This document shows, piece by piece, positions 6,283-11,976 of a stretch of 20,225 nt of DNA; position 1 is the stretch's first letter, and each line of letters begins with the position of its first letter. Source of the stretch: a virus; IMG/VR virus record IMGVR_UViG_3300047195_000542, positions 1 through 20,225 of that record; one strand, 5' to 3'. The translations under genes and the position numbers were made by a program. The notes under the pieces were generated by a model. That model was not told where the DNA came from and did no database searches. It saw only the letters and a program-made list of their open reading frames with translations.

Positions 6283-6384
6283 ATGGAGAATCTAGTTCAA
6301 AAATCTGTTAAACATGGAGGCAAATTAGCCCCATTAAGGACTTACAAGCGGAACTGGTTTAATGAATCCTTCCGTATTTGTTGA
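6283..6384 (+). CDS. 33-codon frame, probable displaced N-terminus of the following gene
   Basis: The frame starts at the ATG set exactly 6 bases after the -10 box and reads MENLVQKSVKHGGKLAPL before continuing as RTYKRNW... to a TGA at 6382-6384. It overlaps the start of the next frame. The following frame, read backwards from its first ATG at 6362, stays open to 6338 and encodes GLTSGTGL. Skipping one A at 6337 (within 6331-6340) would join the two as ...KLAPL-GLTSGTGL-MNPSVF..., giving a protein of about 332 residues. The most likely readings are a one-base insertion or assembly error, or a programmed +1 frameshift. A separate leader peptide coupled to the next gene cannot be excluded. Confidence 0.55.
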   Translation: MENLVQKSVKHGGKLAPLRTYKRNWFNESFRIC

Positions 6385-7282
6385 CAACGATGGTGATATT
6401 TTGGTAAACCTTCGTCATGTCAATTACACCTTATATCATTCTGAAAATAATCAAATGTTTCCTTCAAAATGGGGTCCTTTATCATACCTTCATCCAGAAG
6501 CAGATAGGAATCTTAGAACAACTAACTATATTTGTCGTTTAGATGATGATCTTAATATGACAGATTATTCAGTTATTGATACTACCTTGCTTGATGTTCC
6601 GCCAAAATGGGAATTTGTTGGTGAAGAAGATTGTCGCCTTGTTCAATGGGATAACAAATATTATGCTGTTGGAGTTCGTAGAGATACAACTCCGCATGGT
6701 CAAGGTCGCATGGAATTGTCAGAAATTGAGATCAATAAAGAAAATTGGTCTGCAAAAGAAATATCTAGAATAAGAATTCCTGCGCCAGGACCTGATGAAA
6801 GTTATTGTGAAAAAAATTGGGTACCAGTAAATGATAAACCATATCATTTTATTAAATGGACATCCCCATCAGAACTAGTAAGAACATACCCAGATCTTCC
6901 AGAAAGATGCGAACAAGTATCACATAAAAATACACTTACACCTCCTACAGATCAAAGAGGTAGTTCTCATTTAGTTCGTTGGGGAAGCATGTATATATCT
7001 ATTACTCACGAAGTTAATTTATTTAAGAATTACCTTGGACAAAAAGATGGTATTTACAGACATAGACTATGTGTTTGGGATGATCAATTAAATCTTGTTG
7101 GATTATCTAAAGAACCATTTTCATTTTTAGATGCTCGTATTGAATTTTGTGCAGGAGCAGCAGTTCATAATGGAGACCTTCTAATATCTTTTGGTTTTCA
7201 AGATAACGCTGCATTTGTGCTTAGAACGCCTAAGTTAGTTGTTGAAGATATGATATTGGAGGCTTTATCTTATGGAAATTGA
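6362..7282 (+). CDS. Beta-propeller glycoside hydrolase/phosphorylase-like protein (GH130/GH43-like)
   Basis: A 306-residue protein (about 332 if joined to the 6283 frame) with the repeating strand pattern of five-bladed beta-propeller sugar enzymes. Family-like landmarks are GEEDCR (87-92, compare GxEDPR in GH130), EKNWVP (150-155), RGSSH (199-203), THE (215-217), YRHR (232-235), IEFCAG (260-265) and ISFGFQDNAA (275-284). Enzymes of this fold cleave or phosphorolyse glycosidic bonds. I cannot name the substrate, and it may be a non-catalytic sugar-binding relative. No ribosome site precedes the ATG at 6362, which argues that translation really begins at 6283. It overlaps the next gene by 11 bases and heads a cargo operon opposed to the structural genes, so modification of host or virion glycans is plausible. 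Confidence 0.62.
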   Translation: MNPSVFVDNDGDILVNLRHVNYTLYHSENNQMFPSKWGPLSYLHPEADRNLRTTNYICRLDDDLNMTDYSVIDTTLLDVPPKWEFVGEEDCRLVQWDNKYYAVGVRRDTTPHGQGRMELSEIEINKENWSAKEISRIRIPAPGPDESYCEKNWVPVNDKPYHFIKWTSPSELVRTYPDLPERCEQVSHKNTLTPPTDQRGSSHLVRWGSMYISITHEVNLFKNYLGQKDGIYRHRLCVWDDQLNLVGLSKEPFSFLDARIEFCAGAAVHNGDLLISFGFQDNAAFVLRTPKLVVEDMILEALSYGN

Positions 7283-7838
7283 AAATCTTATTTATGATCT
7301 TTCATATGATCCTTTTAACCCGTCTTTAAATTTTGAGGTTGCAAAGAAATATGAAGAACTACAACAAACTGCATCTGCAGTATCATTTTATTTAAGAGCA
7401 GCAGAATATGGCTATGCATCAGATCCTTTGATTGCATATTCATCTTTACTTAGAGTTTCAATTTGTTTTGAAGATCAAAATGATAGAAATAACACAATAA
7501 CAAATTGCCTACTTCAAGCAATTCAATATCTTCCAGATAGACCAGAGGGGTATTTTCTTTTATCTAGGTTTCATGAACGTGCTACTAACTGGCAAGAGTC
7601 TTATACATTTGCAGAACTTGGATTAATGTTTAGCAAACAAGAAGAATCTCTTCCAATTAATGTTGACTATCCTGGCGAATATGGACTAACATTTCAAAAG
7701 GCAGTTGCTGCTTGGTGGATTGGAAGACTAAATGAGTCTGTCATGTTGTTGAAAACATTAAAAGAAAATCCTAAAGTTTCTGAAGCATACATGTATTCTA
7801 TTAATAGCAATTTGGAAAAAATAAATGTTGCTGTTTGA
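7272..7838 (+). CDS. TPR-like helical repeat protein
   Basis: A 188-residue, mostly alpha-helical protein with tetratricopeptide-like helix pairs at about 17-48, 53-88, 91-122 and 140-165 (A..Y..A.., YFLLSRFHE, A.LGL..). The stretch DYPGEYGLTFQKAVAAWW (132-149) resembles a segment I associate with TPR modules fused or adjacent to glycosyltransferases in phages and bacteria. It has no catalytic motif and no signal peptide. GGAGG (7258-7262) lies 9 bases before the ATG. It overlaps the propeller gene by 11 bases and the methyltransferase gene by 14, so the three are made together. A scaffold or partner role for the two enzymes is inferred from this context. Confidence 0.68.
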   Translation: MEIENLIYDLSYDPFNPSLNFEVAKKYEELQQTASAVSFYLRAAEYGYASDPLIAYSSLLRVSICFEDQNDRNNTITNCLLQAIQYLPDRPEGYFLLSRFHERATNWQESYTFAELGLMFSKQEESLPINVDYPGEYGLTFQKAVAAWWIGRLNESVMLLKTLKENPKVSEAYMYSINSNLEKINVAV

Positions 7839-8481
7839 TATTGGAGCAAATAGAGGAGATGCAACTCTTGCTGGATTATCTCAAGGGTATAAAGTAATAG
7901 CACTAGAACCTGGATCAAGAGTATTTAAACAATTAGTCTCAAACTTTATATATAATCCTATGGTTATTCCAGTTAAACTTGCTGTATCTGATTCAGACAA
8001 CCAATCTATAGAGTTTTACGAGTGTATTGAGGACGGACTATCAACTATAGAGAAGTCGTGGCTTACAGACCCTTCTATGCCTTATAACGGTAAGGAATAC
8101 AGGACTGTTAATGCTACAACTATAACTATTGATACCCTTGCAAAAATATACGGAAAGCCTGATCTAATTAAGATAGATGTTGAAGGTGCTGAGTGGTCTG
8201 TATTTAATGGAATGACAGAAAAATATGGAAAAATAACATTTGAGTGGACTTATGAAACTCTTTCTGAACATGAAAAACAATTAAAATATTTAAAGAATCT
8301 TGGTTATGAATTCTTTGCTCCACAGTTTATTGAAAATCATTTACAAGAACCATTAAATTGGTATCCAATAGGTAGCCTAACAAAATGGGTAAAATCTAAT
8401 TCTCAAAGATGGATTGATGGAGAGTGGAAAAACTCTAATCTAAGACCCACAGCAGATGTTGGAATGGTTTGGGTTAGATAG
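7825..8481 (+). CDS. FkbM family methyltransferase
   Basis: A 218-residue S-adenosylmethionine-dependent methyltransferase of the FkbM family. Motif I is FDIGANRGD (4-12), the acidic end of beta-2 is LEPG (27-30), and the family hallmarks TIDTLA (101-106) and LIKIDVEGAEW (114-124) are clear. FkbM enzymes O-methylate small molecules and sugars, including surface glycans. The protein starts almost directly at motif I, so it lacks the N-terminal helices present in many members and is near the short end of the family. The C-terminal 60 residues (NWYPIG...WIDGEWKNS...) look like a substrate cap. It is last in the cargo operon and ends one base short of the convergent fibre gene. A role in methylating a host or phage glycan is inferred. 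Confidence 0.88.
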   Translation: MLLFDIGANRGDATLAGLSQGYKVIALEPGSRVFKQLVSNFIYNPMVIPVKLAVSDSDNQSIEFYECIEDGLSTIEKSWLTDPSMPYNGKEYRTVNATTITIDTLAKIYGKPDLIKIDVEGAEWSVFNGMTEKYGKITFEWTYETLSEHEKQLKYLKNLGYEFFAPQFIENHLQEPLNWYPIGSLTKWVKSNSQRWIDGEWKNSNLRPTADVGMVWVR

Positions 8482-8482
8482 T

Positions 8483-9295
8483 TTAAGCACTTATATCGCC
8501 TGTTAGCAACCATGTGCTAGCAGTGCCAGAAGCAGAAGAAGCAGACATCTTTATTAATGTTGCTACAGAATTTGCTGCTCTTAGTTTAAGTCCTGGTGTA
8601 TAAAGAAGTGTTGGAACAGTAGCATTTGCAGTTAATGAAACGGTGACTCCAGAAGTCAAAGCCAATAATGTAATCTGAGTTCCAATAGGAAGAACTGCTA
8701 AAGATGTGTCAAGTTGAAATGTAAATGCACCATTCATTTGAACAATAGTATTTGCATCTCCAGTTACTAGTTGATAGTTTGCTGTTTTTGCTGTTGTATT
8801 AACAGAAAATGGCATAAAGTTTAGTGTTGATGTTCCGTTACCAACCTGCATATTTTTATATGTTGTATCCCAAGATAAACGAGCATCTGAAATAGATGAT
8901 GTAGTATCTAGTGTTAGAATAGGTTGATTTGATATTGCTGATGTAAGAGTAAGTCCTGCAATTGTTGTTACAGTTGTACCTGAAGGAATTGATGTTGATC
9001 CAATAGTAGGTGCTGTATATGTTGTATTAGTTGGTCCTTGAATTCCCTGAAATCCTTGAATACCCTGCGTACCTTGAATTCCTTGGTTTCCCTGTATGCC
9101 TTGAGTTCCTTGAACTCCCTGAGTACCTTGAATACCAGTTAAACCTTGAATACCTGCAAGTCCTTGAGTTCCTGTAAGTCCTTGCACAGTTCCAACAGAT
9201 TTCCAAACGGTACCAGTCCATAGCCATGTTCTACCACTATTAGAATATGTAGTTACATTTGGTGTTAATCCAGTTGTAGGAAAAGTAATAGCCAT
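8483..9295 (-). CDS. Short collagen-like tail fibre protein
   Basis: A 270-residue phage fibre protein in three parts. Residues 1-36 (MAITFPTTGL, then WLWTGTVWKSVG) are a small N-terminal motif common in fibre genes of aquatic phages. Residues 37-88 are Gly-X-Gln collagen-like triplets. Residues 90-270 are a beta-rich C-terminal part. The last hundred residues (TANYQLVTGDANTIVQM, IGTQITLL, LKLRAANSVATLIK, TWLLTGD) match the C-terminus of the protein at 5287-6198. Collagen-like triplets in phage fibres form trimeric stalks, and the C-terminal head is the likely binding or trimerisation domain. The start has GGGAG 6 bases upstream and shares a base with the stop of the gene before it (TAATG). 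It is the last gene of the right-hand minus-strand operon. Confidence 0.85.
   Translation of the reverse strand: MAITFPTTGLTPNVTTYSNSGRTWLWTGTVWKSVGTVQGLTGTQGLAGIQGLTGIQGTQGVQGTQGIQGNQGIQGTQGIQGFQGIQGPTNTTYTAPTIGSTSIPSGTTVTTIAGLTLTSAISNQPILTLDTTSSISDARLSWDTTYKNMQVGNGTSTLNFMPFSVNTTAKTANYQLVTGDANTIVQMNGAFTFQLDTSLAVLPIGTQITLLALTSGVTVSLTANATVPTLLYTPGLKLRAANSVATLIKMSASSASGTASTWLLTGDISA
8500..8523. terminator. Hairpin at the convergent ends of the cargo and fibre operons
   Basis: CTGTTAGCA (8500-8508) pairs with TGCTAGCAG (8515-8523) around a 6-base loop, with one mismatch that is a G-U pair in RNA. It starts 19 bases after the stop of the methyltransferase gene. No U-run follows on either strand and it lies inside the fibre gene's last codons, so a role in ending cargo transcription is only possible. 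Confidence 0.3.
9032..9190. repeat. Collagen-like Gly-X-Gln repeat DNA, short fibre
   Basis: About 17 triplets with a 9-base codon rhythm (plus strand CCTTGAATA, CCTTGAGTT and similar), encoding the stalk of the short fibre. It shares DNA words with the repeat blocks in the three larger fibre genes, so it is a likely site of recombination between them. Confidence 0.85.
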
Positions 9296-9867
9296 TAATT
9301 GCTCCCTGTAAAGTTAATAAAGTTTTTAGTTTCATATACGCCAGTGCCTTTTCCATCTGTTATGGCAATATTTTTAAATCTTGCAACAGATGTGCCTATT
9401 GTTTCATTTTCACAAGTTGGCTGTATATTAGTTATTGAAGTTCCTATTGTGCTTCCACCTGTACCTGTTGTAATTGGAATTTTTCTATAATACCATTTTT
9501 GACCTGCTTGAGCAGTTAAATCTGTAGCAGGATGAGCATTTATTCCATTTTGATCAAACTGTCCAGCATCTCGCAAAACACCATTAGTAAAAAAAATATC
9601 AACACCGAATGATTGTTGTCCTGTAATGTTTGGAAGATAGATACAATATTCTAAATAGTCTCCTGCTTGAATAGTGTATGAAGATAATGGCATATTAGCA
9701 TATAGATATCCATTTCCAGCAGCAGTACCTGCAATATTAAAATTAACTGTAAAGTAGTCTAAGGTTGTAGAGTTTGACACAGTATTACTTACATTACTAA
9801 TTGTTGTTGAGTTTGTAATTGATGGATTTGCATCTGGATATATCCAAATTCTTTTTCTAATAGCCAT
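9295..9867 (-). CDS. Beta-sandwich (carbohydrate-binding-like) structural protein
   Basis: A 190-residue protein beginning [17 protein letters not shown]. After a short basic and aromatic N-terminus it is almost all beta-strand, with long S/T/N-rich strands and segments typical of jelly-roll sugar-binding modules (YFTVNFNIAG, GDYLEYCIYLP, SFGVDIFF, KWYYRKIPI, RFKNIAITDG). It has no collagen repeats. I prefer the ATG at 9867 over the longer frame from 9900, because it shares a base with the stop of the preceding gene (TAATG) and has AGGA 8 bases upstream. Position between two collagen-like fibre genes suggests a fibre-tip or accessory adhesin that binds surface polysaccharide. The fold is inferred from pattern only. 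Confidence 0.7.
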   Translation of the reverse strand: MAIRKRIWIYPDANPSITNSTTISNVSNTVSNSTTLDYFTVNFNIAGTAAGNGYLYANMPLSSYTIQAGDYLEYCIYLPNITGQQSFGVDIFFTNGVLRDAGQFDQNGINAHPATDLTAQAGQKWYYRKIPITTGTGGSTIGTSITNIQPTCENETIGTSVARFKNIAITDGKGTGVYETKNFINFTGSN

Positions 9868-11582
9868 TAAAAGTTTCCTAACGATGCAATTAAATCCCAT
9901 TTTGTATCTGTAGTATTATAAACAAATCCAAGATAAAGAGTTTTTGAAATTACAGTTGCAGTTGGTAATGCAAGGTCTGATGATGCTCTATAAATAGCAT
10001 TCCAGGCAAGTGCTCTTGCTGTGCCATTATCTTTAATTCTAATCATCAACTTTTGTCCATGAATAGGAGAACCAGTTGGTGCTCCAAATGTTGGTGCGGA
10101 TGCTAATGCTGTAATTATATATAAATCTGTTGTGTCTGCATTTGGTGTAGGCGTAGCACTATCTGCAACAGAAGTTACACGAGATAATGTTGCTGGTCCC
10201 TGAATTCCTTGCAATCCTAATGTGCCTTGTAAACCTGTAAAACCTTGTAAACCTGTTAAACCCTGTGATCCAGTTATTCCTTGCAAACCTTGAAGACCTT
10301 GCAATCCTGTTATACCTTGTAAGCCAGTAGTACCCTGTAATCCTTGAGTTCCCTGCAACTGTGCATAACCAAAACCTTGTGTACCAGTATTTCCCTGAAG
10401 TCCTTGGATTCCTTGTAAACCACTTAAATTATCATATGGTTCATACCATTCAGTTCCACTCCAAATATACAATGTTCCATCATTTGAGTTTGCCCAGACT
10501 ACGCCAGATGTCGGAGATACTGGGGCAGTTGATGAAATTATATATGTTCCAGATACACCAATTACTCCTTGTGTACCCTGAAGTTGTGCATAGCCTAAAC
10601 CTTGAACTCCTTGATTTCCTTGAATACCCTGAATACCTTGAGTGCCTTGTAATCCTAAAAGACCTTGAACGCCTTGCGTACCCTGCACACCCTGTATTCC
10701 CTGTGTTCCTTGTGGTCCTTGAATTCCCTGAGTACCCTGTACACCTTGGGTGCCTTGTACTCCTTGAGTCCCCTGAATTCCTTGAGTACCTTGTGGCCCT
10801 TGAATTCCTTGAGTACCTTGAGTACCCTGAAGACCTTGTGGACCTTGAATTCCTTGGGTTCCTTGACGGCCTTGTAAGCCTTGTGTTCCCTGTATTCCTT
10901 GATCTCCCGTATCACCTGTACGAGCAAAGTTAACAATAGTATCTGTATTATTAGCAATAGATGTTGATCCAGATAAATAAGAAACGGGTATTCCTAAATA
11001 TCCCGTATGTTCGGTATGCAAACCAGTAATAGCAAACATTGCAGAAACACTATCATCTAAAACCTTTTTAATAGCAAAATGGCCTTTAATAGTAGAAGTA
11101 GAATCATCTACTGTTTGCAAATATCCATTTGCTGAAAGTGAATTATAGTCAACTTTGCTAATATAAAGCATTGTCGCAGCAGAGAGATCAGTATTATTAA
11201 ACTTTAGTTTACCACTAGTAGGATCTGTATCAGTTGTTGCTGTTGTGTATGTATATTCAAATGATGATCCACCAAATGAACCTACTAATCCTTGAATTCC
11301 TTGAAGTCCCTGCAAAATTTGATACTGTCTTTGCCAAGTTGGATTTCCTGGTGTTTCAATATATTGATACATCCAACCATAATATGGATCTGAAGATGAT
11401 GTATTTATATAGGTATCATTAATTAAAATTTCTTGTCCTGACAAAGTTAATGCTGGATCTCCTGCACCAACCCACATCTTACTTCCACGAGATCCAGTTT
11501 GACCATAATCAACTGAAACTCCTACTGAAGCGGGACCACCAAAAACATCTAAACTTGTTCCACTGAGTATAATATCAGCCAT
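9867..11582 (-). CDS. Modular collagen-like tail fibre protein
   Basis: A 571-residue fibre with alternating modules. Residues 1-88 are an N-terminal attachment domain ([20 protein letters not shown]). Residues 103-222 are a beta-domain that recurs in the large fibre at 16949-20225 (GSFGG.SF..., YLQT.DDST..IKG, FARTGD.GD). Residues 223-344 and 388-463 are Gly-X-Gln stalks, each containing a G(L/F)GYAQLQG interruption (329-336, 403-410). Residues 345-387 form a small W/Y-rich domain ([21 protein letters not shown]). Residues 464-571 are a C-terminal domain frequent in phage structural proteins ([41 protein letters not shown]). GGAG lies 9 bases before the ATG, and the stop of the BppU-like gene is one base away. 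A host-range determinant is likely. Confidence 0.85.
   Translation of the reverse strand: MADIILSGTSLDVFGGPASVGVSVDYGQTGSRGSKMWVGAGDPALTLSGQEILINDTYINTSSSDPYYGWMYQYIETPGNPTWQRQYQILQGLQGIQGLVGSFGGSSFEYTYTTATTDTDPTSGKLKFNNTDLSAATMLYISKVDYNSLSANGYLQTVDDSTSTIKGHFAIKKVLDDSVSAMFAITGLHTEHTGYLGIPVSYLSGSTSIANNTDTIVNFARTGDTGDQGIQGTQGLQGRQGTQGIQGPQGLQGTQGTQGIQGPQGTQGIQGTQGVQGTQGVQGTQGIQGPQGTQGIQGVQGTQGVQGLLGLQGTQGIQGIQGNQGVQGLGYAQLQGTQGVIGVSGTYIISSTAPVSPTSGVVWANSNDGTLYIWSGTEWYEPYDNLSGLQGIQGLQGNTGTQGFGYAQLQGTQGLQGTTGLQGITGLQGLQGLQGITGSQGLTGLQGFTGLQGTLGLQGIQGPATLSRVTSVADSATPTPNADTTDLYIITALASAPTFGAPTGSPIHGQKLMIRIKDNGTARALAWNAIYRASSDLALPTATVISKTLYLGFVYNTTDTKWDLIASLGNF
10194..10421. repeat. Collagen-like repeat DNA, modular fibre, distal block
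   Basis: Gly-X-Gln/Gly-X-Thr triplet repeats with the 9-base rhythm, encoding residues 388-463 of the modular fibre. It contains one GFGYAQLQG interruption, followed by an L-T-G-rich segment (LQGITGLQG and similar) unlike the I-Q-G pattern elsewhere. Confidence 0.85.
10551..10916. repeat. Collagen-like repeat DNA, modular fibre, central block
   Basis: About 40 Gly-X-Gln triplets encoding residues 223-344 of the modular fibre. It is the only collagen block with several GPQ triplets, that is, with proline at the X position. It includes one GLGYAQLQG interruption near its end. Confidence 0.85.
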
Positions 11583-11583
11583 A

Positions 11584-11928
11584 TTAGACTGCTCCAGTTA
11601 TATCATCTGTTGATGTAATTGTTCCTGTTAGCAATGTATAAATAGTTGAACCGTATGTAATTTGAACATCATATACCCAAGTTGTTCCAGGAGTAATACT
11701 TCTTCCAATAACTGGTGTAATTGTGCAAGTAACAATATTATTTACTGTATCAATTTCTGCAGTGCCTGAATATTGTGTAGCACCTGCTCCACGCTTGTCT
11801 GCAATTGTGAAGTCAGCGGTATATCCAGTTAAACTCCATGGATCACCTACTGAATCTTTAGGATTGAGAATAAATGACATGGTATCACCACGGTAGTAAT
11901 TGAAATTATATGTTCCTGGAAATGCCAT
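11584..11928 (-). CDS. BppU-like N-terminal-domain baseplate/fibre protein
   Basis: A 114-residue beta-rich protein starting [16 protein letters not shown]. The [12 protein letters not shown] stretch followed by W-S-L-T-G-Y and paired strands ending in YDVQITYG resembles the N-terminal domain of baseplate upper proteins (BppU family) that link fibres to the phage baseplate. In BppU proteins this domain is followed by a helical stalk. Here it stands alone, so it may be an adaptor between baseplate and the fibres encoded around it. AGGAGG lies 6 bases before the ATG, directly behind an extended -10 promoter. It heads the operon of the three genes running down to 8483. The family assignment is from pattern and moderately sure. 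Confidence 0.7.
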   Translation of the reverse strand: MAFPGTYNFNYYRGDTMSFILNPKDSVGDPWSLTGYTADFTIADKRGAGATQYSGTAEIDTVNNIVTCTITPVIGRSITPGTTWVYDVQITYGSTIYTLLTGTITSTDDITGAV

Positions 11929-11934
11929 TTGAAT

Positions 11935-11940
11935 CCTCCT
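11935..11940 (-). promoter_or_regulatory. Ribosome binding site AGGAGG
   Basis: A perfect AGGAGG on the minus strand with a 6-base spacer to the ATG at 11928. It is one of the strongest ribosome sites in the window and supports high expression of the small baseplate-like protein. Confidence 0.8.
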
Positions 11941-11945
11941 GAATT

Positions 11946-11956
11946 ATTATACCATT
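11946..11956 (-). promoter_or_regulatory. Extended -10 promoter candidate AATGGTATAAT
   Basis: The same 11-mer as at 6221-6231 on the same strand: TATAAT (11946-11951) preceded by TGG. No clear -35 box. It lies in the only gap (48 bases) of the right-hand structural cluster and would allow the 11928-8483 genes to be transcribed separately from the large fibres upstream. Confidence 0.65.
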
Positions 11957-11976
11957 ACACCTTAAAATTAGTTTCA

